This document shows, piece by piece, positions 15,033 through 22,762 of a stretch of 42,818 bases of DNA; positions within the stretch are counted from its first letter, which is position 1, and every line of letters starts with the position of its first letter. The notes under the pieces were generated by a model, which ran no database searches, was not told where the DNA came from, and saw only the letters and a list, made by a program, of their open reading frames with translations. A program made the position numbers and the translations under genes. Source of the stretch: Aeromonas fluvialis (lineage in GTDB: Bacteria > Pseudomonadota > Gammaproteobacteria > Enterobacterales > Aeromonadaceae); NCBI RefSeq assembly GCF_000819885.1, contig NZ_CDBO01000014.1:1-42818 (forward strand), written 5' to 3'.

Positions 15033-16250
15033 CTACCCCACTTGTAGATGCACAATATTGTCTGGTGGTTGTTCTGAAGGTTTTAAAATCCCTCCCCACA
15101 ACTCCAGAGCCATTTTTTGTTCCGGTAACCGAACCGTATGAACATAGTGAGCCATTACACCAGGTAGAGCATGACCTAAAATTTGTTCCACGACATGGGG
15201 GGCAATCCCAGCCTCGTTAAGGCGGGTCGCTAAGCTCCTTCGCAGATCGTGCCATGTCCAAGGGGCGTTATGCCCAATCCGTTTCCAAATCCCCCTTCCC
15301 CACTGACTTACCGCTTCTGGTCGCTTGAGCTCCCCTAGCAAGTATGAGGAGGACTGTGCAGCGGCTGCTTTCAGCAAGAGCTCTATCGTCGGCCGAATAA
15401 AATCAGGTATTGGTCTCACGATTTTATTACCTGTTTTTGAGTTAGACGCAGGTACTGTCCATGTACCTTCGACTAGATTCCATTCTTCGGGTGCTGATAG
15501 CCGAGCTTCTTGGGTTCTTGCACCGAACGACAACAGAATCTTGGCCAAATTTCCGTAGTAGCAATATGGACCTAGCTTCTCAGCCCACTTCCATAGTGTT
15601 TGCAGTTCTTCTAGCGTCAGAACCCTATCTCGCTTACTCGCTTTTTGCCCAACATCAGCAACAGTCAAGTCATCCAACGCATTACTCACTGCAAACTGTC
15701 TGACACGGCAAAACTTCAGAGCATGCTTACAGTTTTGGAAACAATACCCACTAGCCACAGGTGCTTCCTTCGAGTACTCGTCAAAGACGCTCAACCAGTG
15801 ACGAGTATCACAATCTGACAAAGGAAGATCTCCGATACGGGGATAGACCCACTTCGCAAATTGCTGGCGATGCTTCTCACTATTGGACCTTTTCTTATCA
15901 GCGTGATGGCAGAGCCAATACTCGAGTGCATCTTTAACCGTGACAGGCTTCAGCCTTTCATCTTTCCCGATCCGCGTCATCAAGGCGGGATCATTGCCCT
16001 CTTCTAACCAAGCTCGACATTGCGCCGCCTTTTTTCTTGCTTCGGAAAGCGACAGTCCCCCCTCCTGGCCGGTATAGGATCCCAGAGTCAGATTTTTTGC
16101 CTTGCCTAAAATTCGATAGCGGTACACGAAGCTGACTTTTCCGCTATTCCGCCACAGAACAGATAGCCCATCCCTGTCTGCAACCTTTCTGGGCGTATCA
16201 TCATCGTGACCACGCAGCATTGCTTTGAGTTTTGAATCTGAGATTGCCAT
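15033..16250 (-). CDS. P4-type tyrosine integrase
   Basis: A 405-residue site-specific recombinase that inserts and excises the island. An N-terminal DUF4102-like arm-binding domain covers residues 1-95 (RDGLSVLWRNSGKVSFVYRYR, LTLGSYTG, LSLSEARKKA). A SAM-like core-binding region covers about 100-200. The catalytic domain has R245 in FGARTQEAR, H334 and R337 in WTWHDLRRS, H360 in ILGHALPG and the nucleophile Y369 in HYVHT. All catalytic residues are present and the length is normal, so it should be active. The ATG at 16248-16250 faces the chromosome, with a tandem 12-bp repeat directly upstream. The attachment site should therefore lie in 16276-16450. No tRNA gene is seen there. Confidence 0.93.
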   Translation of the reverse strand: MAISDSKLKAMLRGHDDDTPRKVADRDGLSVLWRNSGKVSFVYRYRILGKAKNLTLGSYTGQEGGLSLSEARKKAAQCRAWLEEGNDPALMTRIGKDERLKPVTVKDALEYWLCHHADKKRSNSEKHRQQFAKWVYPRIGDLPLSDCDTRHWLSVFDEYSKEAPVASGYCFQNCKHALKFCRVRQFAVSNALDDLTVADVGQKASKRDRVLTLEELQTLWKWAEKLGPYCYYGNLAKILLSFGARTQEARLSAPEEWNLVEGTWTVPASNSKTGNKIVRPIPDFIRPTIELLLKAAAAQSSSYLLGELKRPEAVSQWGRGIWKRIGHNAPWTWHDLRRSLATRLNEAGIAPHVVEQILGHALPGVMAHYVHTVRLPEQKMALELWGGILKPSEQPPDNIVHLQVG

Positions 16251-16251
16251 T

Positions 16252-16275
16252 TTGAACCCACACTTGAACCCACAC
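16252..16275. repeat. Tandem 12-bp direct repeat upstream of the integrase
   Basis: TTGAACCCACAC occurs twice without spacer (16252-16263 and 16264-16275), touching the integrase start region. Such repeats near integrase promoters are often integrase arm-type or autoregulatory sites. That role is inferred. Confidence 0.55.
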
Positions 16276-16449
16276 CTGTCTTATATCCCCTAAGATAACT
16301 TTAGACAAGAATGGAAAATTAAATGATACATATCAACTAGATATGCGTAATTCACAGACGGCATAAAACAGCATTAGACAGGCGGTACGATAATACGGCA
16401 TGAACTGATTGCTGGCCGCGAACCGCGACGGCGGTTCAAGGCTGATGCG

Positions 16450-16481
16450 AAAGGCGCCGGGTAGCAATACCCGGCGCCTTT
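16450..16481 (+). terminator. Strong rho-independent terminator at the island/chromosome boundary
   Basis: A 13-bp stem (AAAGGCGCCGGGT at 16450-16462 with its complement at 16469-16481, loop AGCAAT) is followed by TCCTTTATT. No complete gene that it could serve lies between the integrase start and this hairpin. It is probably the terminator of a chromosomal gene that the island displaced. A smaller hairpin (GAACCGC/GCGGTTC, 16420-16437) precedes it. Confidence 0.75.
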
Positions 16482-16512
16482 CCTTTATTCTCTTTCCTCT
16501 TGTTTCATCACT

Positions 16513-17403
16513 ATGTCCCCTATGAACCGTACTCCCCTGCTGCTGATGGTGCTGGTCACCCTGCTGGCCGCCGCTGGCTGGCTCTTCTCGAAAGAGGCGA
16601 TCCGCGAACTGCCCCCTGCCGCCTTTATCGGCAGTCGCTTCCTGCTGGCCGCCCTGTTGCTGCTGCCCCTCGCCTGGTTGCGTGAGCCACCGCCAACCCG
16701 CGCCCAGCTGGTGCGCGCCGCCGGTTGCGGTACATTGCTCGGTGCCAGCCTGCTGCTGTGGGTCACCGCCATCAGCCAGAGCGATGCACTGGGCAGCGGC
16801 GCCTTTATCATGAGCGTCGCGACCCTGATGGCCCCGCTGGCCGCCTGGGGAGCCTTTCGGGCCAAGCCCGGCCGCCACTACTGGCTCACTTTGCCCATCG
16901 CCATCGCCGGTTTGCTGCTGCTCTCCAGCAGTACCCATTGGGGAGTGTCGTTCTCGCTGTTCTGGTTTCTGGCAGCGGCCACCACTCTCGGTATCCAGCT
17001 CGCCGTTCATCGCCACTTTGCCCAATCCATTGCCCCCACCTGGCTCACCTGCATCCAGCTGGCAGTCACCGGCCTGCTCGGCACCCTGCTCTCCCTGCTG
17101 ACTGAACAGTGGCCCGAGGCCGGGGTCAGCCACGGCATATGGGGCTGGTTTGCGGCGAGCGTGCTCATTGCCACCACATTGCGCTACTGGTTGCTCACTC
17201 ACGCATTGAGCAAGATGACCACTGCCCACGCCGCCCTGATGATGCTGCTGGAACCGGTCTGGACCCTGATCCTGAGCACCCTCTTCTACAGCGAACCCCT
17301 CGGTGGCGCCAAACTGGCCGGTGCCGGACTGGTGCTCGGCGCCCTGGTGCTCTACCAGCTCCCCCTGCTGCTGCGCAGTGCACGGCTCAAAACGCCCGTC
17401 TGA
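16513..17403 (+). CDS. EamA-family DMT transporter
   Basis: A 296-residue inner-membrane protein with about ten hydrophobic segments arranged as two EamA repeats (about residues 8-130 and 150-288). Family landmarks include AAAGWLFSKEAIRELPPAAFIGSRF at the start of repeat one, SDALGSGAFIMSVATLMAPLAAW at its end, and LMMLLEPVWTLILSTLFYSEPL in repeat two. Members export amino acids, nucleosides or other metabolites. The substrate cannot be predicted here. It is the first chromosomal gene after the island boundary and is not part of the next operon. ATG 16513 and ATG 16522 are both possible starts, neither with a strong ribosome binding site. Confidence 0.85.
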   Translation: MSPMNRTPLLLMVLVTLLAAAGWLFSKEAIRELPPAAFIGSRFLLAALLLLPLAWLREPPPTRAQLVRAAGCGTLLGASLLLWVTAISQSDALGSGAFIMSVATLMAPLAAWGAFRAKPGRHYWLTLPIAIAGLLLLSSSTHWGVSFSLFWFLAAATTLGIQLAVHRHFAQSIAPTWLTCIQLAVTGLLGTLLSLLTEQWPEAGVSHGIWGWFAASVLIATTLRYWLLTHALSKMTTAHAALMMLLEPVWTLILSTLFYSEPLGGAKLAGAGLVLGALVLYQLPLLLRSARLKTPV

Positions 17404-17410
17404 TACGCGT

Positions 17411-17430
17411 CACCGCCCTGCGGGGCGGTG
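17411..17430 (+). terminator. Possible terminator after the EamA gene
   Basis: The stem CACCGCCC (17411-17418) with GGGCGGTG (17423-17430) lies eight bases beyond the stop codon. The following sequence is only moderately T-rich. Confidence 0.4.
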
Positions 17431-17491
17431 TCACCATTTCCCTCTTGTTTGCTTATCTTGTCCTGTCAATGCTGACATTCTGTTAACAGTA

Positions 17492-17519
17492 TTTAACCCC
17501 TGGTATCCAGAGGGTTAAA
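17492..17519. other. Inverted repeat upstream of the DUF3100 operon
   Basis: TTTAACCC (17492-17499) pairs with GGGTTAAA (17512-17519), with a nested CTGG/CCAG inside. It lies about 155 bp upstream of the operon start and could be an operator or the EamA transcription end. Nothing in the sequence decides between these. Confidence 0.35.
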
Positions 17520-17673
17520 GGGCATACCCCATGAAAAAATGCCATATGGCCAGCTTGATGGAGGTCACATTCCTCCCCCGCGCCCCTCCCTATCATGCCC
17601 CCATCATTCGCCAGCCCGTCAAGTTGGCGATGGCACTTAAGTAGAACACTCACGAATAACAAGAGAACAGACC

Positions 17674-18492
17674 ATGCAGCAAACCAGCCCCCTCAAGACG
17701 GTCACGGTCAGCATATTGGCAACCGCCATGCTGATCTTTGTGGCCCAGTACCTGATAGGCAAACAGGAGATCAAGATAGGCATCGCCATCATTCCGATCC
17801 TGCCGATGCTCTTTGCCGTCATCATCGGCATGTGCATTTCCGCCAAGCCGATCAAGGATCGCATCCCCGGCTGGAAGCAGCTCTTCACCGAGAAAGAAGA
17901 GAGCTTCTGCGGCAAGATGGTGGGCTTCAGCCTGCTGATCCTGGGCACCCAGTACGCGGGGATGATCATCCCCAACCTGAAGATGATCCTGAGCGTCGGC
18001 GTGCCGCTGTTCCTGCAGGAGATTGGCAACCTGCTGCCGATCCTGATCGCCATTCCGCTGGCGGTGAAGTTCGGCTTTGGTCGCCGCGCCATCGGGGCCT
18101 GCTCCTCCATCAGCCGTGAGCCATCCGTCGCTGTGATCCAGGGCAAGTTCGGTACCGGCTCCCAGGAGTACATCGGCGTGCTGGCCATCTACCTGTGCGG
18201 CTCCGTCATCGGCACCCTCTGGTTCAGCGTACTGGGCAGTATCGCTCCCCTCACCGGTCTGCACCCGCTGGCGCTGGCCGCCGGTTCCAGCGTGGGCTCA
18301 GGCTCCATGCTGAGTGCCGCCTCCGGTGCCCTGATTAACGGTCTCGACGAAGCACTAGCCCAGCAAGTACTGAGTATTGCGGCTGCCTCTAACCTGCTCT
18401 CGTCTGCCCTCGGCGCCCTCTCCCTCACCTATCTGGGTCTGCCGCTCGCTGAAAAAATCTATGCCCTGACTGCCAAAGGAGAGAAAGCATGA
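17674..18492 (+). CDS. DUF3100 family membrane protein
   Basis: A 272-residue polytopic inner-membrane protein with about eight hydrophobic segments (for example IAIIPILPMLFAVIIGMCI, NLLPILIAIPLAV and YIGVLAIYLCGSVIGTLW). Conserved-looking loops are FGRRAIGACSSISREPSVAVIQGKFG and AAGSSVGSGSMLSAASGAL. This matches my knowledge of DUF3100 proteins, which usually lie beside a second small membrane protein and an M20-type amidohydrolase. They are presumed to be half of a transporter. Its stop overlaps the start of the next gene (ATGA, 18489-18492). The likely job is uptake of the amidohydrolase substrate, an N-acylated or peptide-like compound that is not identified. Confidence 0.75.
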   Translation: MQQTSPLKTVTVSILATAMLIFVAQYLIGKQEIKIGIAIIPILPMLFAVIIGMCISAKPIKDRIPGWKQLFTEKEESFCGKMVGFSLLILGTQYAGMIIPNLKMILSVGVPLFLQEIGNLLPILIAIPLAVKFGFGRRAIGACSSISREPSVAVIQGKFGTGSQEYIGVLAIYLCGSVIGTLWFSVLGSIAPLTGLHPLALAAGSSVGSGSMLSAASGALINGLDEALAQQVLSIAAASNLLSSALGALSLTYLGLPLAEKIYALTAKGEKA

Positions 18493-18938
18493 AAAGCATC
18501 GTAATGGATATGCGGTTCGTCTTTCTGGCGATCCTGCTGGCCATGTTTACCCAGACCCTGACCAGCGGCACCCCGCTCTGGCTGATGGGTGACAGCTTCA
18601 TCGCCATGTCGTTGGTGGTGTTTGCCTCGCTGGTTGCCAAGCGCTACCTGCCCTCCTCCCTGCCGGCGTTTGCCTACGCCACCATCATCGGCATTCTCAT
18701 CTGCCTGCCGGAGACCCCGGTGCGCAGCCTCTTCATTGACGCCGTTGCCAAGATCTCCTTCCTCTCCTGCTGCGTACCGCTGCTGGCCTTTGCCGGTCTC
18801 TCGGTGGGCGGTCAGCTGGAAGAGCTGAAGAAGATGTCCTGGAAAGTCATTCTGATCTTCATGATCGTCTCCACCTGCTGCTTCTTCGGCGCCTCGCTGG
18901 TTGCCCAGATCGGCTTCTCCATGCAAGGGATCATCTGA
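18489..18938 (+). CDS. Small polytopic membrane protein, DUF3100 partner
   Basis: A 149-residue protein that is hydrophobic almost throughout, with about four or five membrane segments (FVFLAILLAMFTQTL, SFIAMSLVVFASLVA, FAYATIIGILICL, ISFLSCCVPLLAFAGLSVGG, VILIFMIVSTCCFFGASLVA). Both gene junctions are overlapping (ATGA upstream, TGATG downstream), so it is translated in strict coupling with the DUF3100 gene and the amidohydrolase. I interpret it as the second transporter subunit. The family has no name that I am certain of. Confidence 0.7.
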   Translation: MKSIVMDMRFVFLAILLAMFTQTLTSGTPLWLMGDSFIAMSLVVFASLVAKRYLPSSLPAFAYATIIGILICLPETPVRSLFIDAVAKISFLSCCVPLLAFAGLSVGGQLEELKKMSWKVILIFMIVSTCCFFGASLVAQIGFSMQGII

Positions 18939-20122
18939 TGAACAATACCCACATTGAACCGGCCCTGCTGGCCCTGCGCGACTTCAGTCAGGAAGTGCGC
19001 CACCACTTGCACACCATCCCGGAGGCCTCCGGCGTCGAGTTCAAGACCTCGGCCTACTGCCGCGAGCTGATGACAAGCTTCGGCTACCGCCTCACCGACT
19101 ACCCCGGCTTCACCGGTTTTCACGGGGATCTGGTGGTCGACCCGGTGCTGCCGACCATCGCCTTCCGTGCCGACATGGATGGCCTCGAGATGCACGACAT
19201 GAGCGACGTTGCGTTCAAGTCAAGCCACGAAGGGATGGCCCACAACTGCGGTCACGACTCCCATATGGCGATCGCCCTGACCGCCGCCAAATTCCTGGCC
19301 AGAAATCGGGAGCGCCTGCAGTACAACGTCCGCTTTGTCTTCCAGATGGCGGAAGAGGACATGCGGGTACCGGGCGCCGAGAAGATGGTGGAGCTTGGCT
19401 GCATGAAGGGGGTGGACGAGGTCTATGCCCTCCATAACGACGGCGCCATGGAGACCGGCACCATCAAGTTCAACAACGGTGTCATGTCCTCCTGGGGCTC
19501 CGCCTGGACGCTGGATGTGCACGGTATCTCCGCCCACGGCTCCACCCCCCACAAGGGGCTGGATGCCATCCGCGAAGCGGTGCGGATCATCGAGGATATG
19601 GACTACATCGTCGCCAAACGCACCAGTCCGTTCAGCCCGGCAGTGTTTGGCTGCGGCATGATCAACGGCGGCACCATTCCCAACGCCATCGCCGACCATG
19701 TGCAGGCACGCGGCACCATCCGCGCCATGGATGCCGAGACCGACCAGATCCTGAAGAACAGCTTCAAGGAGATCGTGGCCCAGAGCGAACTGCGCGGCTT
19801 CAAGACCAAGATGGTCTATGCCGGTTATCCAGCGGTAGAGAACCACGCTGATGCCTGCGCCCGCCTGCTGCAAGCGGCCGCCGATGTGCTGCCCAGCGAT
19901 GGGATCAACGCTCAGGGTAAGCCGATGACCGGCAGCGAGGACTTCAGCTACATGGTCAACGCCTGCCGTGGCCGCAAAGGCGCCATGTTCTTCCTCGGCA
20001 GCGGCTGTCAGGCCAAGGGGATCTGCAACTACCTGCATGCAAATCCCTACTATCTGGATGACGACTGCCTGTTAGTGGGAGCCCAGATCTTTATCAATCT
20101 GGCCACGACCAGAAATCCCTAA
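18938..20122 (+). CDS. M20-family metallopeptidase/amidohydrolase
   Basis: A 394-residue cytoplasmic enzyme of the M20D amidohydrolase type (IAA-amino acid hydrolase, hippurate hydrolase, aminoacylase group). Metal-site motifs are intact: FRADMDGLEM near residues 76-85, NCGHDSH with C104, H106 and H109, MAEED with the catalytic Glu pair at 139-140, and ALHND near 173. A dimerisation lid domain (SSWGSAWTLDVHGISAHGSTPHKG onward) interrupts the catalytic domain, and TGSEDFSY supplies the last ligand region. It should cleave an N-acyl or peptide bond of a small substrate imported by the two upstream membrane proteins. The start overlaps the preceding stop (TGATG). Confidence 0.9.
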   Translation: MNNTHIEPALLALRDFSQEVRHHLHTIPEASGVEFKTSAYCRELMTSFGYRLTDYPGFTGFHGDLVVDPVLPTIAFRADMDGLEMHDMSDVAFKSSHEGMAHNCGHDSHMAIALTAAKFLARNRERLQYNVRFVFQMAEEDMRVPGAEKMVELGCMKGVDEVYALHNDGAMETGTIKFNNGVMSSWGSAWTLDVHGISAHGSTPHKGLDAIREAVRIIEDMDYIVAKRTSPFSPAVFGCGMINGGTIPNAIADHVQARGTIRAMDAETDQILKNSFKEIVAQSELRGFKTKMVYAGYPAVENHADACARLLQAAADVLPSDGINAQGKPMTGSEDFSYMVNACRGRKGAMFFLGSGCQAKGICNYLHANPYYLDDDCLLVGAQIFINLATTRNP

Positions 20123-20129
20123 CGGGTCA

Positions 20130-20237
20130 GGGGATTTGCTCCTACCTACATCAGGCCAAATTCCCTACTACCCGGTTGATGACTGTCTGCAGGTCGGAGC
20201 ACGGATCTTTATCAATCTGGCGACCCGCCGCGATTAA
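20130..20237 (+). pseudogene. Degenerate second copy of the M20 gene 3' end
   Basis: Just after the M20 stop codon the DNA again encodes an M20-like C-terminus: GICSYLHQ, then (after an indel that shifts frame) PYYPVDDCLQVGARIFINLATRRD and a stop at 20235-20237. The real gene end reads GICNYLH, PYYLDDDCLLVGAQIFINLAT. The copies differ at many positions, so this is an old duplication or the tail of a lost paralogue, not a recent repeat. Confidence 0.65.
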
Positions 20238-20257
20238 TCCCGCATCCAGATAAAACC

Positions 20258-20283
20258 AAAAGAGAGGCCAAGGCCTCTCTTTT
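20258..20283. terminator. Bidirectional terminator between convergent genes
   Basis: AAAAGAGAGGCC (20258-20269) and GGCCTCTCTTTT (20272-20283) form a stem with A and T tracts on its two sides. It fits termination of the M20 operon on the plus strand and of the LysR-type gene on the minus strand. Confidence 0.75.
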
Positions 20284-20327
20284 CTTATCTCTGCATTTTT
20301 GCTCTGGACGCGGCAAACAACCCGCGG

Positions 20328-21316
20328 CTAGAGCCACGGCAGCTCCGCCATATTGGCGGCAGGCGGCTGGTTGATGACGTGCAGTTGCAACGTCTCCCGG
20401 CTGATATGGGGGGCATAGAGGTGGATAAAGTCGTACATGTAGTCACGCAGATGGGCATGCTTGCGCAGACAGATATGGGTGGCGCTCGAGGCAATCAGGT
20501 GGTCGATGTTGAGGCTCACCAGATCCTCCCTGTCCCCCTCGTCGAAGGCCACGCTGGCGATCACCCCGACCCCCATCCCGAGCCGGACGTAATGTTTGAT
20601 CACATCGGTGTCGGTGGCGGTCAACACGGTTTTCGGCGAAAGGCCGTGGCGGCTGAAAGCCTTGTCCATCTTGGAGCGACCGGTAAAGCCGAACACATAG
20701 GTGATGAGGGGATAACGAGCCAGATCCGCCATCGAGAGCGGCTGACTGTCGATCAGCGGATGACCGTGGGGCACCACCACACTGCGTCCCCAGCGATAAC
20801 AGTGGACGGCGGCCAGCTCGTCGAACAGATACATGGATTCGGTGGCGATCGCCATATCCACATCGCCACTTTGCACCATCTGGGCCAGCTGGGCAGGCGC
20901 CCCCTGATGGAGCTGGATCGCCACATCGGGATAACGGCGGCTGAACTCTGTGATCACCGCAGGTAGCTTGTATCGCGCCTGAGTGTGGGTAGTGGCGATG
21001 CGCAGCACCCCGCTGGTGGCCAGTTGCTCCCCCAGCGAGAGCTGGTTGCCAGTTGCTCCCCCAGCGAGAGCTGGTTGATCTGCTCCACCTGCGCCACCAC
21101 CCCCTTGGCCAGCTCCATCACCTGCTCGCCTGCGCGGGTCAAGCCGACCAGATTCTTCCCCTTGCGAATAAAGAGAGCGAGCCCCAGCTCATCTTCCAGC
21201 ATCTTTATCTGCTTGCTGAGGGTGGGCTGGGAGGTGTAGAGCTTCTCCGCCGTCGCCGAGATGTTGAAGTTGTTCTTCACAATCTCGGTAAAGTTCTTGA
21301 GCCGGGCGATGTTCAT
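20328..21316 (-). pseudogene. CysB/Cbl-like LysR-type regulator, frameshifted by a 29-bp duplication
   Basis: The N-terminal frame from ATG 21314-21316 encodes the helix-turn-helix (NNFNISATAEKLYTSQPTLSKQIKMLEDELG). It continues to EQINQLSLGEQLATS, then runs out of frame. The C-terminal frame starts at GVLRIATTHTQARYKLPAVI and continues to 20328 with a normal ligand-binding domain (HQGAPAQ, IATESMYLFDEL). The break falls on an exact 29-bp tandem repeat (21020-21077). Removing one copy restores a single frame of 319 residues, the normal size for CysB-like proteins. The TTHTQARY sequence at the start of the effector domain is typical of the CysB/Cbl subgroup. It is convergent to the DUF3100/M20 operon and was probably its regulator. 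As it stands it should make only a truncated DNA-binding part. Confidence 0.85.
21020..21077. repeat. Exact 29-bp tandem duplication inside the LysR-type gene
   Basis: The unit beginning CCAGTTGCTCCCCCAGCGAG is present twice back to back (21020-21048 and 21049-21077) without a mismatch. Since 29 is not a multiple of three, it shifts the reading frame. Perfect identity means the event is recent, or reversible by slippage, or a sequencing/assembly artefact. Confidence 0.9.
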
Positions 21317-21451
21317 CTGGTTACGGTTTCTCGGTTGCAAACAGCCAACAGAAAGTGGCATCGGATAAATAGACCTAGTGACCATACCACAGAGGGGTGA
21401 GGGATAACCTGCCTCAGGTCAGAAACCGGATGACTCATCCGACAGCCGTGA

Positions 21452-22078
21452 TTAATTGCAGGCGAGGCGAACGCCAAGGACAACAAACAGGGCACCGATC
21501 GTCCGGTTGAGCCAGCGACCAACATGCTGTGACAACCGTACCTTGTGGCTGGCATAGGCGGTGCTGAAGACCAGAAAGTGGCACCAGATCATGCCGTTCA
21601 GGTTGAAGATGCAGCCGAGCAGGATAAAGGCGAGCGCCTTGTCGGGGGCATCCGGCGCGATGAACTGCGGCACGAAGGCGAGAAAGAAGAGCGCCACCTT
21701 GGGGTTGAGTACATTGGTCAGCACCCCCTGCCAATAGATGCGGCCATAGGAGAGCGCACGCAGGCTCACTCCCGCACTGTCGACCATGGTCGATTGCTGG
21801 CGAAACAGCGAGATCCCCAGATAGATGAGATAGAGAGCCCCCACCAGCTTGATCACGGTAAACAGCTCGGCCGAGGCACTCAGCAGAGCCGAGAGGCCCA
21901 GGGCCGCCGCCAGCACATGGACCATGACGCCGGTGCCAATCCCAAGGGTGGCCACTGAGCCAGCACGCCACCCTTGCGACCCGCTGCGCAGCATGATGAG
22001 CAGGGAGTCTGGCCCCGGCATCATGTTGAGCAGCAAGCCCGAGACCACAAACAGTGCCAAATCGTGGATCCCGAACAT
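21452..22078 (-). CDS. LysE/RhtB-family exporter
   Basis: A 208-residue inner-membrane protein with about six hydrophobic segments. The family N-terminus is evident (GLLLNMMPGPDSLLIMLRSGSQGWRAGSVATLGIGTG), followed by GALYLIYLGISLFR and GVLTNVLNPKVALFFLAFVPQF. LysE/RhtB proteins export amino acids such as homoserine, threonine, lysine or leucine. The substrate is not predictable here, but adjacency to ilvIH makes a branched-chain amino acid conceivable. GAGGAGAG directly precedes ATG 22076-22078. It lies downstream of ilvH in the same direction, separated by a hairpin. Confidence 0.88.
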   Translation of the reverse strand: MFGIHDLALFVVSGLLLNMMPGPDSLLIMLRSGSQGWRAGSVATLGIGTGVMVHVLAAALGLSALLSASAELFTVIKLVGALYLIYLGISLFRQQSTMVDSAGVSLRALSYGRIYWQGVLTNVLNPKVALFFLAFVPQFIAPDAPDKALAFILLGCIFNLNGMIWCHFLVFSTAYASHKVRLSQHVGRWLNRTIGALFVVLGVRLACN

Positions 22079-22113
22079 CTCTCCTCCTCTACTTCATCAC
22101 TGCCAAAAGCAGA

Positions 22114-22129
22114 GGGCTCCGCAGAGCCC
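22114..22129 (-). terminator. Probable terminator after ilvIH
   Basis: GGGCTC (22114-22119) pairs with GAGCCC (22124-22129), and extended pairing is possible. On the minus strand GCTTTTGG follows. It separates ilvH from the LysE-type gene. Confidence 0.45.
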
Positions 22130-22176
22130 CCTGTATCATGAGTGTCTTTCTCTTGCCCCGCGGACTTGCACCTGCA

Positions 22177-22671
22177 TCAGGGACGCAGCGCCTTGTCTGC
22201 CCGGGAGATGCCGCAGACGCCGGAGCGCACCACTTCGATGATCTCGTTGGTCTGGGCGGCAGTCTTGATAAAGGCATCCAGCTTCTCGCTGGTGCCCACC
22301 AGCTGTACCGTGTACTGCTCGGAGGTGACGTCGACAATCTGGCCACGGAAGATATCTGCCAGCCGTTTCAGCTCGTCACGGGCCCCACCGGCGGCACGCG
22401 CCTTGACCAGTGCGATCTCCCGCTCGATATGCTCCCCTTCGCTCAAGTCGCACACCTTGAGCACATCCACCAGCTTGTGCAGCTGCTTCTGGATCTGCTC
22501 CAGCACCCGCTCGTCACCCATGGTGACTATGGTCATGCGCGACAGGGTGGGATCCTCGGTAGGCGCCACTGTCAGGGTCTCGATGTTGTAGCCGCGCTGG
22601 GAGAAGAGACCCACCACGCGGCTCAGGGCGCCGGATTCGTTCTCCAGCAGAACGGAAATTATATGTCTCAT
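22177..22671 (-). CDS. ilvH: Acetolactate synthase III small (regulatory) subunit
   Basis: A 164-residue protein, the standard IlvH length. An N-terminal ACT domain ([33 protein letters not shown]) binds valine for feedback inhibition, and the C-terminal domain ([22 protein letters not shown]) contacts the catalytic subunit. It activates IlvI in the first common step of valine, leucine and isoleucine synthesis. I chose ATG 22669-22671 because it overlaps the preceding stop (TGATG) and has GAGAGAACC upstream. That preceding frame is not ilvI itself but the chimeric mini-ORF at 22671-22760. Confidence 0.95.
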   Translation of the reverse strand: MRHIISVLLENESGALSRVVGLFSQRGYNIETLTVAPTEDPTLSRMTIVTMGDERVLEQIQKQLHKLVDVLKVCDLSEGEHIEREIALVKARAAGGARDELKRLADIFRGQIVDVTSEQYTVQLVGTSEKLDAFIKTAAQTNEIIEVVRSGVCGISRADKALRP

Positions 22672-22760
22672 CAGGTTCTCTCCGTCTTGCTCAGCCACAT
22701 CTCGTCCTTGATGGAACCAAACTTGAGCTCCATCGGTACGACCGAAATAATGTGCCCCAT
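22671..22760 (-). CDS. Chimeric 29-codon mini-ORF from a duplicated ilvI-ilvH junction
   Basis: Between the ilvI stop and the ilvH start is an open frame from ATG 22758-22760 to TGA 22671-22673. Its first residues (MGHIISV) copy the start of IlvH (MRHIISV) and its last 20 copy the end of IlvI (the real end is [16 protein letters not shown]; here [17 protein letters not shown]). It has the same GAGAGGACC-type ribosome binding site as ilvH and preserves the overlapping stop-start with ilvH. This is what a roughly 90-bp tandem duplication of the gene junction would leave. The copies differ by substitutions and one codon insertion, yet the frame is intact. It may serve only to keep translational coupling. 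Whether the peptide has a function is unknown. Confidence 0.6.
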   Translation of the reverse strand: MGHIISVVPMELKFGSIKDEMWLSKTERT

Positions 22761-22762
22761 TG

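Noticed and set aside
16380..16440. Possible tRNA or tmRNA 3' end at the island boundary
   Set aside because: GGCGGTTCAAGG recalls a T-loop but there is no acceptor stem, CCA or matching secondary structure.
16333..17229. 298-codon minus-strand frame rich in Gly and Gln opposite the EamA gene
   Set aside because: Its composition is that of a shadow of a membrane protein gene, and the EamA frame has clear family features.
17531..17644. A 37-codon frame upstream of the DUF3100 gene
   Set aside because: The start has only a modest ribosome binding site and the translation is a low-complexity mix rich in Pro, so nothing supports a gene.
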